DNA from: Piper betle
Lineage: Eukaryota > Streptophyta > Magnoliopsida > Piperales > Piperaceae
Length of the DNA stretch: 64,000 bases
Direction: 5' to 3'
Assembly: GCA_033002965.1 (NCBI GenBank)
Contig: JAURVB010012696.1
Span: 95,001-159,000, forward strand
The number at the start of each line of letters is the position of its first letter. Position 1 is the first letter of the stretch. Positions 47,407 to 60,826 of the stretch are shown in pieces. The notes under the pieces were generated by a model. That model had not been told where the DNA came from. It did no database searches and worked only from the letters and a program-made list of their open reading frames with translations. The position numbers and the translations under genes were made by a program.

Positions 47407-49445
47407 TGTAAAACCCAACTTCAGATTATGGTTTACCCACTTGTAGTTTGCCCAATTCGGGCCAATCTACGGTTGGTTTGAACGAGCTCGACTCAGACCA
47501 ATTTTCAAATCATAAGTATGGGGCTTATATGGCCCTCTAAGCATGTTATGGAGGCTGAGTATGCCCGACATGTAGATAATAGTTTAAGTTATGATACAAT
47601 AGAGCACGATTTATTAGTGTATACGCGAGGTATACAAATGATTTTTATAGGTTAGCCAGGGTTTTAGGCATAGATCTAGGCCATTGTAGCATTTAGTATT
47701 TGTTTCGGATTTTCACGGTATTTCATTTCCATTCAGCATAGGGATTTTAAATCGCCAAATTGTGCTCCTGTGGGCCCAACTTGATTGAGTTCAGGGTTTG
47801 AGGCACACTTAGCTTTCTTGCCTCGATTCCTGCCTTTAGAGTCACTTTTAGGACTTGAGTCAATTTTGACTTTGGACAATCTGGATCTACGCTTTCGTCT
47901 ATATGTATATTGCATATACCCATAGGTAGGTCCAACTAGACAACGAATTGTCGAACGTTAAGATTGTGCCATGTGGCAATATACAAATCGTCCATGTCAA
48001 CCCTAACATTCTCCCTTTGCTTTTCAATGACTTTCCCACGATTTTGAGGATTTCATTTTAGCTCCACGGCCACTTTGGCTAGCCACCAGCGAGACCCTGA
48101 ACCTCTTCAGGCCACTGGATCATTACTATCGTGACCACCGTGTGGCTGGCTATTAGTCCGGCCCCACCATCATGATCGACGCTGCCATAGTTGCTGCCGG
48201 TGACTGAGTTTTATCACTATTCATCACCACCACCGCCACCTTTTAGGCCATTTTCCTGCTCCGGTGAGTGTCCTCCGGTGAATCCAACCGCTTGAATAGC
48301 TTCCCCTCACTGATATCTTCCTTTTGAGACCAACACTGACCTCCGCCGTGGCCACGATCGCCGCTAGTGACTTGCACTTGCCCACCGGCCAATGGTCAGC
48401 CCAATAGCTTCCTCACTCAATGGCCAATCTTTTGAGACCACTCATGAGCATCATTGTGGTCGCGATCAACGCCGGTGATGATACTGCCCCTTTCCAGCGG
48501 CAATACCGCTCCTTTTAGGCTACTTTCCGGCCAATGGACGGCCGGACTTTGCCGATTGCCACCACAATCATGATCCTTGTCGACATGGTCATCAATCCCG
48601 ACCAGCAGCTACCCCATTCAGCCCGTTTGGCCATGATTGCGCCGTGTCCGCCTAGCTATGCCGAGTCCACCAATCCGAGCCCATGTCCGTGTCCATCAGT
48701 CTTGTTCATGTCCGACCATTCAACCCAACCCATTTTCTAGTTAACCCAAAATGAGTTGGTTTAGACCATTTAACTAGGTTTTGTTTAACTCGGTTCGGTC
48801 CGGTTGAGCTCAAATGCAACCGTTTTTGGTAATTTGAAAACCCATCTATTAGTTTAGCATGTTTGAATATTATGACTTTTTTCTTTATTTATTGTCTATA
48901 TTTATTTTTTATTTTATTTAATTATTATTAATCATTTTGTATTATTCGTGTATTTAATGATTATAACGCATGTTTATATTATTACTTATTATTATTAATG
49001 ATATATTTACTTATTAATATTAGTCTTATTTGTATTTACTAAATTGTATATGTGTGTGTGTGTGTATTTATTTAATTATGTACTTATTTATCTATTTGTT
49101 TGTTTGTGTGTATGTTATTATTTATTTATTTTTAATTATGTATTCTTTTATTACATAAATATGATATTGTTATTATTCATGATTAATGAGTATTAACTAT
49201 TTGTTTGCTTATTTATTTATTAAATTATTAATGAATTATTTATTTAAATATTTAATTTATATATATATATATACTAGCATGAGTAAGCACGAATATATAT
49301 GATACTTACTCGTGCTTAGCCATGTAATAATATAGCATAATTATATTATTATTTTATGATTAGAGTAATATTTATGTTCTTTTATTTATTATTTATCTAA
49401 TTATCTGTGACTGTATTTCCTTGTTTAGTTATTTATTTATTTATA

Positions 49446-49476
<31 letters not shown>

Positions 49477-50309
49477 GTCTCAATTTACATGCCACGCGTT
49501 TAGTTATAGGTTTGTTAGCACCGTTTTTTTTCATTAAAATGTATTGATGATATGAGCACACACCACGAGTATGCATCATATAGAGACATCGGTATTTTGC
49601 TTAAGAGTGGATTTTGATGTAGGTTATGGAGCCCAAGCACACCGTAGATGTGTCGATGTGCTTAGAGCTTGGACCACATGTCAGTAGGACTCTCCCTTTG
49701 CTTGATCACTAATTGACTCCTTGCGTGTCAAATTTAATCATGTTTTAGATGTAGGAATGAATCAGGGGCATTTTATTGGATCCCTCCAATGTCGGGCCAT
49801 TTAGTCGTGTTTTCTACACATGTTTAATAAAACTATAAGGATGAGATATGTTGTTGGTTTTCGAACTGGACCTCTAGAAATATATAATACAAGCCTCTTC
49901 TCTAAACTTATTATATAAGTACGTGCATTTTTACAGATTTCACGAATAACAGACTGAGTAGTATGGAGATATGTATGGACTTCACTAGTACTCTTTCAAA
50001 CCCTAAGGTAGTGCGGTGTATGCAGGTACAAATTTAACAGTTCCTTTCGCCACTCAAGTACCATGGCAGGTGTAATATGGAGGACGTGAGGGCGTAAGCG
50101 TTGTATGTATGAATGTGAATATTACCTGTGCATGCGCGCCGACATGTACTAGTTATTTTTCGGACTAGTAACACTCGCTACTGACATTTTTAATATAATA
50201 TATGTTGGTCTAGCAAATCCTGAGTCAACTTTGATGAGAGGAAAGTTAAACGGTACACACACTTGAGCTTAACAGAGTTATTTACTTTCTTACTTTTATT
50301 TATATTCGC
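47407..50309 (+). repeat. 5' LTR of full-length X element, 3' end deleted
   Basis: Starts TGTAAAACCCAACTTCAGAT. Order: GC-rich block (48050-48740), AT-rich TTTA/TTA block (48870-49480) with a (TG)n run near 49050-49066, then the GATATGAGCACACACCACGA segment (49549). Similarity to the 3' LTR stops at TTTATATTCG (about 50309), after which internal-domain sequence equivalent to about 22796 follows. Confidence 0.85.
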
Positions 50310-50695
50310 CACATCAGTCCTTCCTTAGGATATGGTGTACATTGTGAAACAAAATTATCAGAGAACATATAAGGAGTTTGTAGTATGGAGACAGTGACAA
50401 AGTTAGTTGGCACTTGAGTTGGACCATCGTGTGCCATAGACAGATCAATTAGGTATAGTTTGAGGTCTACGTTGGAGAACATGGACCTTCAGACAGATCC
50501 CTGTGGATGAATGATGTGGCTATCATAGTGGAGCCACTGAAGTACTTAGTGCACAGATGAGAGTTTAGAACAGATGACTTGGATAGACCACTTATAAGAA
50601 ATAACATTGGATGAGGATGAGTAGTGAGATGTATCTATAGTCCCATGGACACTTCACCGCCGCCCTCCCCCTTCCACTAGTGTGTTTGCCCAAAC
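50310..50695 (+). other. X internal domain, left part
   Basis: Matches 22796-22998 and 23935-24140 (skipping the TRIM array) of the second X copy. It shows the empty site for TRIM array T1 at about 50478-50495. Non-coding. Confidence 0.8.
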
Positions 50696-53581
50696 TGTAA
50701 AACCCATGATCCGAGTCAGGGTTTTATACTTATGAACCGATTGGTTCGAGTCAAGTTAGTTTCAGAACACGTGTATTGAGCCAATGCTGGTCGCATGTAT
50801 GAGCTATGAGGGTCATGTGTACCCAAGTATATGATGATAACGTCATGAATACAACAGAAAAGAATGAGTTATCAGAATATATAAGAGTATGCCAATTATA
50901 TGTTTTTCTATTTTTATATATAGTGGATCGTAGAATTAGTTTTAGGCAGTTTACTACATCAAGATGCGTTATTGGGCAGTTTGGATGGGTTGTTAGTTAT
51001 AGAGCATGTCATTATGATGTTATGGTGTTTGTTTTATTTTATTGGATTTTTCCTGAGTTTTTGGGATTTTTTAGGATTTTCTACGACTTAGTTATTATTT
51101 TTGACTCGAGCCGGAGATGAGTCAAGTCTTATTTATGGCATCGCCACCGATCACCCCTGACCCTTATTCCTTTTCACAAAATCCTAATCATCAACACGCC
51201 ACCCTCTGCGTGTCATCGCCATCACAGCTGCCGACACCATCTGGCCACCAAGCTCTCCCGGCCGTCGATTGGCCTCCACGATGCTGGATCACCGTGCCCA
51301 CGTTGCGCTAGCGTCATCGATTTCGTGGCTGGCGACCGTCGTTGTTGTCGTCTAGTCACCGCTTTGACATTTTCGACCAACCCACGCCCAAGCCAGCCGG
51401 ATCTAGTCACCCATCACCGCCACCTGCATTTTAGCCAATTTCTGGCGAGCTGCGGCCTCCGCCAACCATGTCGACATCGTAGATACATCAGGCTCACCAA
51501 ACCGGTGCCAATGGTACCCAATATGACACCTATCCCGCCAGTATAGCCCGTCAAAAATTACTGCCTGAAAACCACTGGAAACATGCCGGAAAACCATTGA
51601 AATTGTCGAAAAACCAACGGAACCTTGCTGGAAAACCAGATTCGCTGGAATTTGCCAGATCTTTGAGGAGCTCATCCAGTCGAACCCGATCAAACTTCGG
51701 ATGCCGACAAATGCCAAATTCGAGCAATGAAACCCTAGCCGTTGCCGATTTTCAACGATGAGAGGTATAATTGCCTCTTATTTAATTATTTAAAATTGAT
51801 GATTGTTAGCACAACATGTTAGGATTGATTAATTACTGTGATTAATGCTTAATTATGAATGAAGTGATAAGTTGCATGATGTGATTAATAGTGAATGAAT
51901 GTTAGTGATCTAATTAAGTAAATTAAATTTGAGCATGATAATTGACTGCAACACAGCTTAGAAAAATGTAATAAAATTGGTATGAATAGGATGAGTTAGA
52001 ATTACTTCCCATTGATGATTGTTGATTGTGATGGATAGGTTCTGTTGTTTGTAATGTTCATGGTGGTGGATGTATCATTCAGTTAGCGGGCGTTAGCTTC
52101 TAGATTTGATATGTAGGTACAGAGTAGGAGCTCGCCGCCTAGGTGCGAGGACATGCTTGAAGCTTCTACCACGTCCGTTTAGGACTCGTCTATTTTTATT
52201 CTATTGTATGGTTGTTTTAATGCCTGCAAGACGGGTTAAGTGACGTTTTATCGGATTCCACTAAACTCGGGCCATTTAGCCGAACAGTTTTCCAGATTAA
52301 TAAACCCTCGAGGATGAGATCCCTTGAGGATGATTTCGAAAACAAGATCCACCACAAGTTACCTTCGGGCCTATTATATGAATCCCTTCCCAGGCCTATA
52401 CATATAATTTTGTCGAGTTTCTAGTGAGATGAGAGATGGGAAACAGATTGCATGTACCATGAGCGGTTGTCGTGACAGTCAAAGCGGGCTCTAGATTAGT
52501 GAGCAGACTATTCCATTCCTGAGGGATTCCTAACAACTCCGCGTTTGAGTTCTGCACACCCAAAGAACGTGGAGGTTTATGGGTACTGTTTAGTACAACG
52601 CATGTTTGGACTTGTGGTTCAAAGGGTACTAAAGTCGATTGCAAGAGAGTATTCGATCTTCTTGCACAAGGCCAGGAGAATTATGGAGGTAAGGAGAGGG
52701 CTTAGGATATACATATAATCCCGATGGACCAGAGAAAAATGAAATGAGAAAAATGCCGAAAAAGCCATCAGCAAGCAGACAGTTCGGGATGCTACCGGGT
52801 CTGCAGCCAAGTGGCTCCTCAGTAGGTGCCCTTCATAAAGTTCATGAGAAGTATAATATTATTTTCCTTTTATATGAGAGTTTGCTCTCATAGCCAATTT
52901 GCTATAGTTATATTTTGGACCAGTAACGCTTGTTACTAACGTGTTTTTATACTATATATAGGTGATAACCATGAGATGGATGTGCTAGCCTGGATAGAGG
53001 AGCAATGATGTCGCTTGCACACACATGTCAGTCGATAGAGTGGTTAATATTTTGCTTATGATGTTATTTTTTTAAGAATGTTGTAATTAAATGCTAAGGC
53101 ATAATATGGTGTGATTAAATGTTAAGACATGATGATATGCTATGATTAAATTCCAAGACATGACAATATAATGTGAAACATGAATAGATAGCACAGGTGG
53201 TTTGAGACCCAAGCTTTAGAATAAGTATACAATAGATTAGATTTTGTGTGAATGAAATGGTTGATATATGCATATATGTTTATATATATTATTTTGACAG
53301 GTAGGCCCGTAATTGCACTTTTAGGGGAGACTTTGTTCGTTTTATTTCTGAATTTTTATTGATTTTGGTTGTACTTGTATTGGTGTGTAAATTAGTTTTC
53401 ATGTCTTCCATGTAGTATCATGTTAGGATTCTATGCATTCATCTATACATGACGAATCGTATCTTCATCTTAAGATGCCAAGATTAGATCCGCGCGAGTT
53501 AGGTTTGGTTTAGCCGACCTAATTGGGGCCTGTAACATGCCAGTTTGGTTCATGAGCGTGAACCGGATTTGGGGTGTTACA
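50696..53581 (+). mobile_element. Family Z solo LTR (2886 bp)
   Basis: TGTAAAACCCATGATCCGAG to GGATTTGGGGTGTTACA, inserted in the X internal domain. Flanking 5-mers are CAAAC (50691-50695) and CCAGC (53582-53586), matching at three of five. The uninterrupted site in other X copies is the palindrome CCAACAATATTGTTGG. It has a GC-rich block (51120-51700) and shares the CTCGAGGATGAGATCC segment (52309) and following ~250 bases with X2 LTRs. No coding sequence is conserved between the two Z copies. Confidence 0.8.
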
Positions 53582-53960
53582 CCAGCAGTATTCCTGGCCA
53601 CTCTTCAATTGACAGAAGCATGTAAACACAACGAGAATGAGCAAGATTACATTTGACCACAGATTTAGACAGTTGACTGAATTTCACTCAATCTACCAAG
53701 GGCAGATCAATGATTGCTATTGAGTACCAATCTATGCTTATGGGAATAGTTACTCCAGATTGTAGGAGACATGTGTGGGCTCACCATGATCTTTACAACG
53801 TGCGTGTGACCACTATCATCCAGGTCCCTCCAGATCAGACACGCATGGTTGAATAACTAGAGCCGAGTTCATAGCAGCTACCTCTAGGGAGATAGAGACA
53901 TGGAGATGAACATGCCAGAGACAGTAATGGGTTCAAGATGTACATGATCAGGATCCGGCT

Positions 53961-54140
53961 TCAGCACCTGCATAGCACAACTGCCATTCGAGTAGCACAA
54001 CCACTGTTCGACATGCATAACCATCATCCAAGTTACCCAACCATCGACCGTTCTTTAGTACCACCAACCGAATGCTCACCACTACCGTCCTTGATGCGCA
54101 ACCACCGTCTATATATTGCACTACCACCAACCAAGTGGAG
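53961..54140 (+). repeat. Minisatellite in X internal domain, copy 3
   Basis: Degenerate units such as AGCACAACTGCCATTCGAGT about 18-20 bases long, at the same position as in the other two X internal domains. Confidence 0.75.
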
Positions 54141-56477
54141 CAGCTATTGTGGAGTAAGGGCCAAGTAGTTACCTCACCCTATTAGAGGACAACTACTTGA
54201 GGATGTTCTTAACTTTGCATAGAGACCACATGGCATAGTTTCGAAGTAGAGTAGGGTCAGAGATTGAGAACAATATATTGCTACAGTAACATCATCCAGG
54301 AAGAGAAAAGTTAGGTCCATTGGAATTATTTGAATGTGATGGCACATAATTGACTTCACTTGCTATCTTGCATACCATTGCCTTGACCTAACATCCTTCG
54401 GTCAGATGTGTATTGCAAGATAGTGTTAGTGATAGTCTTATAAGGATCATTTGACAGTGTTAGTGAGTCTTTTATGGATAAACATGGATAGAGTCCAAGA
54501 ACCGGGTAGTATGACTTCCATATTAGATGGCCACAATGGTCAGATTGTTTAATCAGCATGAGAATAGATGTATGAGTTATAACCAGGGTATAAAGATCAT
54601 GCAGATGGTCAGACATACAGTGTGACCTCAGCCTGCGAGGGGAGTTCGATTTGTATTAGAGCATTTGTCTTAGATGTAGGTTCAGTGAAGGAATGTCCTT
54701 GAGGGAGAGAGTGATTTCCTTGTGTTTTGCCCACACGATTAAGCCCTTACCTTGAGACATAGGATTTAGCCTTTACCCCGAGTATAGGAGGTACCTCTGT
54801 GGTACTGTTTAGGGTTAAAGTATAGGTAGCCGATGACAGACCACTCTTGAGGAGACAACTTCACTTCATCTTCGGAGCGTCGCAGACAAGGACTTCAGTT
54901 AGACTAGATCATGTTGACCAGATAGAGGAACACTAGTGTATGCTCATCTTGACTTATGGAATTGCTCGAGAGTCTACCATAGTAGTAGTCATCATGTGAG
55001 TCAAGATTAGTGCTACAAATAGGTACAGGATGACAAGTCACACACCACTGAAGAACAAATGAGACACATGTCAAACCTCTCCATGAGTCCTTGTAGACTC
55101 GAGGAGAGGTAGTGGTACTTTGGGTCATTTGAACCGCAACTATTTAGAAGTGTGTGACTAGTACCGTATCGAGAAACACATGCCTACTGCTAGTTGATTG
55201 AACTAGAACCACTTAGGAGTCATCTCTTAGATTCGTCATTGATTGGCTATTCCATAGGCAGGCCGCCTATGGTGGACTCCAATCATGGTGATCTTAGAGA
55301 CATGTCCATGGACCTACCCATATGTTTGAGCCACCCAGTATCCTATACTTAGTTTCATTACCCCATTGTGACTCAGACGAAGATCCTTACATCACCACAG
55401 ATAGAGTGATATACATACATAGTAGAATTTCCTCAATTTAGTGTACACTCCAAGCAGACCTAATGTCAAACCACGTAAGGATGAGACAACTAGTTAGAGT
55501 CATAGAGGAGTAAGAGTACCTTTCCATAAGAGAATAACCTTCCATATATATCAATCCTACTATCCGTTTTCTAGATGGTTGAGATGAGCAGCCATTAACT
55601 AGTGCATGTGCCACAATCTAGATGCAGACTCCACAGTTCCATGCAAAGTATGCTTTTGTACTCCTTGAGACACGCTGTACTTGTACAGGTGTTCTCGCCT
55701 TCATTCCATCACAGTACGCTGCCATAGAATGCAATTAGAAGTTTTGTAGATAGTTGTGAGAGCCATAGAATGTACTATAGTCATAGCAATTGTTCTTGCC
55801 CCATTACGGAACAAAGTGAGATACTTGACTAGGGACCGAGTTAGCTAAGACCTACTGAGCAGTTTGGTTTCTCTTACAGGGACACCTAAGTCTTTGACCT
55901 AGACTGGTGACAGTGAATCTTACAGCCCATTAGCATAATCTCTTATTTAGTACTAGAGTTCACCATATGCTAACAGGGCTCACAGGACACCCTAGTATAG
56001 CCAAAGGACGTGGAGTAGAGTTCCTTGAGGGTACAAGTAGTTGACTAGTCATATTGATGAGGATCAGGGAGACATAGGTAGATGTTAGGCCTCATACCTT
56101 GCAGTGATATAGTTCTTCTTGATGTAGCTCAAACTAGTACCCTACAGTACTTTAGAGTACCTGCCTGACCACCCATTAGACCCTTACGAGTGATAGTCTA
56201 GTCACGATTTGAGCATGTATAGTCAGTCTAGTCAAGACGGTTACAGCATGTAGGACATGTTTCCCAGATGATTTAATCACGAGTAGTTTGTCTAGCCAAA
56301 TTCTTAAGGAGCTACCGAGCTTCATCAAAGTTCAGAGTTCTAGCATCATGTGGGTCCGACTGGGCCATGTGCAGCTAGCTTTCCAGGGAGAGCTACCAGT
56401 TTGCCAATGAGATGACATCTTCCATTGAGTCCTCTGATTGCAGTTGACGTAAGATAGTCTAAGGACAAAATTTTTAT

Positions 56478-56490
56478 ACGGAGGAGAGGT
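56478..56490 (+). other. Polypurine tract of full-length X element
   Basis: ACGGAGGAGAGGT immediately upstream of the 3' LTR start TGTAAAAC at 56491. The same tract lies beside the LTR at 10994. Confidence 0.8.
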
Positions 56491-58389
56491 TGTAAAACAA
56501 CTTTGGATTAGGGTTTTACTAACTTGTAGTTTTCCCAATTTGTGCTAGTCTCGAGTCGGTTTGAGTGAGCGTGTTATGGAGGTTGAGTATGTTCGACATG
56601 TAGATGATAATTTCAGTTGTGCATATAGTAGAGCATGATGTATTCGTGTATACACGAGGTATACAAATGAATTTTTTATGGGCAAGCCAGGGGTTTAGGC
56701 CTAAATCTAAGACGTTGCAGCATTTAATATCTATTTTGATTTTCTCAGTATATCATTTTTAATTTGCATGTAACATAAGGATTTCAGATCACCAGATTGT
56801 GCACTTGTGGGCCTAGCTTGATTGAGTTTAGGATTCGAGGCCCATTTAGCCTTCTTACCTCAATATTTTCCCATAAGGTCATTTTCAAGACTCGAGTTAG
56901 CTTTGATTTTGGATGGTCTCGATCTGAGATTTCCATCCATATGTATATTGTATATACCCATAGGTAGGTCCCACTAGACCACGAGCTATGTGACGTTCAG
57001 GTCGTACCATGTGGCAAGATTTGAACTGTCCACATTAGCTCTATCATTCTCCCTTTGATTTTCAGTGACTTTCCCACAATTTTGAGGATTTCACCTTAGC
57101 GCCGCGGCCACTTTGGGTCGCCGCCGGTGGGACCCCGGCCCTCCTCCAGCCACTCAATTGGCACAGCCGTGACCAGCTCGCAGCCGGCTATCGGTTTGTA
57201 CCCACCGTCCCCATCAACGCCGCCGCAGTCACCACCGGCGGCCAAGTTGTTATCACTATTCATCATTGCCGCTGCCACCATTTGGGCCATTTTGAGACCG
57301 ACACCGGTGAGTGTCCACTGGCAAATCTGACCACCTCGATAGCTTCCCCTCACCGAGATCTTCTTTTGAGACTGACACCGACCTCCGTCGTGGCCGCGGT
57401 CGCTATTGGCAACTCGCACTTGCCCAACATCATTTTCGATCGTTTATGGCCCTTTCGGCCAGCCACCAACTGGACACCACCAACTATCAGCCCACATAGC
57501 TTCCTCACTTGACGGCCGATCTTTTGAGACTACCGATGACCATCACCAAGGCCACGATCGCCGCCGGTGACATCGCCGGATCCGGCGGTGATACCACTCC
57601 TATTCAGCCGTTTTTTGGCCGGCCGATGGCCGAACTCCGCCGATCGCTACCACCATCGTGATCCTTGTTGCCATGGCCATCAATCCCGACTGGCAACGAC
57701 CTCAGCGGTGCTACCGTTGGTGTTTTCAAGTGACGGGCACCACCGCCACCCGTCCAGCCCGTTTGCCCGTGATCGCATTCAGCTGCCCACCTCCGCGTCC
57801 TCTTGGCCATCCCCGAGTCCACCAGTCTGAGCCCGTGCTATGTCCATCAGTCCTGTTCATGTCCGCTCAATCAACTCAACCCATTTTCCAGTTAACCCAA
57901 ACCGAGTTGGTTCAACCAATTTGACTAGGCCTGGTTCAGATTGGTTCGGTCTGGTTGAGGTTATTTTTAGCCATTTTTTATAATTTGAGAACCCTTATGT
58001 TAATTTAGATGCATATTCACATGATTTGGCAAGTTTGAACGTTATGATTATTTTTTTATTTATTGTTTTATTTATTTATTTATTATTATTCATTTCATAT
58101 TCTTCATGTATTAAGTGATTATAATGCACGTTTATAGGATTACTTATTATTATTAATTGTATATTTACTTATTAATATTAGTTTTATTTATGTGTACTTA
58201 ATTGTGTGTGTGTGTGTGTTTATTTAATTATTTACTTATTTATCTATTTGTTTCTTCTTGTGTATGTTATTAATTATTTACATTTAATTATGTATTTTTG
58301 TAGTATATAACTATAATAATATTATTATTCATGATTAATGAGTATTAACTATTTATTTATTTATTTATTATATTATTATTTAATTATGC

Positions 58390-58426
<37 letters not shown>

Positions 58427-59710
58427 CTAGCACGAGTATATGTGATATTTGCTCGTGCTTAGCCATACATTTATATAGTATAAGTATATTATTATTTTAT
58501 GATTAGAGTATTATTTATGTTCTTGTATTTATTATTTATCTAATTATCTATAACTACATGTCCTTGTTTAGCTATTTATTATTATTATTATGTCTCTATT
58601 TATGTGCCACGTGTTTAGTTATAAGTTTGTTAGCATTGTTTTCTTTATTAAGATTTATTGATGATATGAGCACACACCACAAGTATGCATCATATAGAGA
58701 CATCAGTATTTTGCTTAGGAGTGGATTTCGATGTAGGTTACGGAGCCCGAACTTGCTGTAGATGAGTAGATGCGCTTGGAGCTTGGACCACATCTCAGTA
58801 AGACTCTCCCTTTGCTTGATCATTGCTTGACTCCTTGCGTGTCAAATTTAATCATGTTTTAGACGTAGTATGGCATCGACGGCATTTTATCGGATCCCTC
58901 TGATGTCAAACCATTTAGCCGTGTTTTCTGCACATGTTTAATAAAACTACAAGGATGAGATCCATTGTTAGTTTTTGAACTGAAACTCCAAAAATATATG
59001 ATAAAAGCCTCTTCCCTAAACTTATATATAAGTACGTGCATTTTTACAGATTTCATGAATAAGAGACTGAGTGGTATGGAAATATGTATTGACCGCACTA
59101 GTACTACTTTAAACCTTGAGGTAGTTTGGTGTATACGGGTTCTACGTAACGCAGCACATTTCCGGAATTTGTGGCACTAACTTAACTGTTCATTTTGCCA
59201 CTCAAGTACCATGACATGTGTAATATTGAGGATGTGAGGGCGTAAGCGTTGTATGTATGAATATGAATATTAGCCGTGCATGCGTGCTGGCACTTGTTTA
59301 AGTGTGTTTGCTTACTACCCAGCATGAGGCAATTTTGAAGTTTCATAAGTTTTTGTGGGTAATGGAATACAATTTGCTGGTTTGTAGAAGTTATTGTACC
59401 TACAAGTAACACTCGTTATTAAGGTTTTTCATATAATATATGTAGGTCTTGAAAATCCTGATTTAAATTTGGTGGGAGGACAAATAAACGATACATACTT
59501 GAGCTCAATGCAGTTATTTACTTTCTTTTATTTATATTCGATGTGTTTTGATGTATATTTAATAATGTCTTCCATTCTTATTACACCAAATGGGTTGTTT
59601 CGATCTATTTTATCAATCGAGTTTTACTGACCAACAACTTTAAACATGACTCGACTCAATCGTGACATTTTTGATTTGGTCCTTAGGTGAACTGAAATCG
59701 AGGTGTTACA
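56491..59710 (+). repeat. 3' LTR of full-length X element (3220 bp)
   Basis: Complete LTR: TGTAAAACAACTTTGG to CGAGGTGTTACA. Blocks in order: leader; GC-rich (57090-57860); AT-rich with TTTA repeats, a (GT)n run (about 58204-58220) and an (AT)n run (58392-58423); GATATGAGCACACACCACAA (58662); and the terminal segment with AACACTCGTTATTAAGG (about 59407). The two antisense frames in the GC block (57419-57096, 57822-57604) resemble parts of the 25839-26471 frame but are separate and short. Confidence 0.9.
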
Positions 59711-59712
59711 CG

Positions 59713-59758
<46 letters not shown>

Positions 59759-60031
59759 AATGGCGTGGGTTGGGATTTATATCATATAATTTTTGGATTT
59801 TAAGTTTGAAAGCCATAATGGGATCTCAGCCTTGATGTTGTGTTAAAATGTGAAATAGAATCGTCTAAACGGCATTAAGTTAGTGGGATTCGATCAAACA
59901 CCACTAACTCTGTCCCACCATGCAGCAAAGCTAAAATAGAGCCTAGTGAGAGCTAAAATAGAGCCTAGTAGAGAATCAAGGAGAGGGAGTCTTACAGACC
60001 TGGATGAGTCGAGCTCAAATGTTAGCATGGC
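59711..60031 (-). repeat. (TA)n run and short Y piece
   Basis: Begins with the CGTAT target duplication, then an uninterrupted TA run of about 40 bases (59716-59756). The remaining ~270 bases are non-coding and contain a 21-base tandem duplication (AGCTAAAATAGAGCCTAGTG unit, about 59930-59975). It is assigned to the Y host by position only. Confidence 0.5.
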
Positions 60032-60826
60032 TATAATGACCCGGCCAAAGTGAAAATTCATGGGCCTAGTTATTTCTTCAAAAGTTATGAATCAAGTTAA
60101 AGACTGATAGGGACACCCCCACTTATATATTGTATGATAACTTTAGCATGTGTTAGATGTGAGACTTTTTATTGGTCATTACAGTCCACCCACCTTTAGG
60201 AAATTGTCCTCGAAATTCCTTTCTTAGGCATCTAAGTTTCTTATATTCATATCCTTCTTTCTTCAAGAAATATTGTCCACATATTTATTTTCATGGACTT
60301 CCCCTTCTTGGTCAAACCCATCATCCAATACGATCCTAAGTCAGCTCTAATAGCACTTGTAACAACCCCTCCCAAAGTGTAAACTGATGGGCCTAGTTAT
60401 TTTTTAAAAGTGATTGATTAAGTTGAAGATTTATAAATAGTTCGCCACTTATATGTTGGATCTTATCTTTAGGATGTGCTAGATGTTTGATTATTTTTTA
60501 TGGTTGTCACAGTCGACCCACCTTGAGGAAATTTCGTCCTTCAAATTCCTTTCTTTGGATTTTGGGTTTCTTATATGTTACCCTTCTTTCTTCAAAAAAA
60601 TTTGTCCATAGTTCTTTTGTAGACTTCCTCTTTCGTGGTCCAACCCACCATCCAATATGATCCTAAGTCATATAACGACCGAGCCCAAAGTGAAAATTAA
60701 TGGGCCTAGTCATTTCTTTAGAAGAGATTAATCAAGTTGAATATCTATATACACATCCCCACTTATATCTTAGATCTTATCTTTAGGATGTGTTAGATGT
60801 GAGACTATTTTTTATGGGTTATTATA
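60032..60826 (-). mobile_element. TRIM array T2: three LTRs and two internal regions
   Basis: Repeats of about 152-156 bases at 60032-60183, 60358-60511 and 60671-60826 share the CCCAAAGTG...AATGGGCCTAGT core with array T1, so the two arrays are related subfamilies. Internal regions (about 174 and 159 bases) begin GTCCACCCACCTTTAGG or close variants, and the one before the middle LTR ends with a decayed primer site (GCTCTAATAGCACTTG). The primer site before the third LTR is deleted. Flanks ATGGC and ATTAC match poorly, so no target duplication is claimed. No coding capacity. Confidence 0.75.

Larger units (their letters stand above)
53582..56490 (+). other. X internal domain, right part
   Basis: Reverse-oriented counterpart of about 10995-14030. 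It contains the minisatellite at 53961-54140 and ends in the polypurine tract at 56478-56490. I see no gag/pol motifs; short frames are not shared with the other copies. Confidence 0.8.
47407..59710 (+). mobile_element. Full-length family X LARD-like retrotransposon
   Basis: Two X LTRs (47407-50309 and 56491-59710) flank a non-coding internal domain. The whole is bounded by a perfect 5-base target duplication CGTAT (47402-47406 and 59711-59715). A Z solo LTR (50696-53581) is nested in it. Without that it is about 9.4 kb. A deletion at about 50309 removed the 3' end of the 5' LTR, the primer site and roughly 400 bases of internal domain. It has no protein gene; movement would have required proteins from another element, and now it cannot prime reverse transcription. 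Confidence 0.9.
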
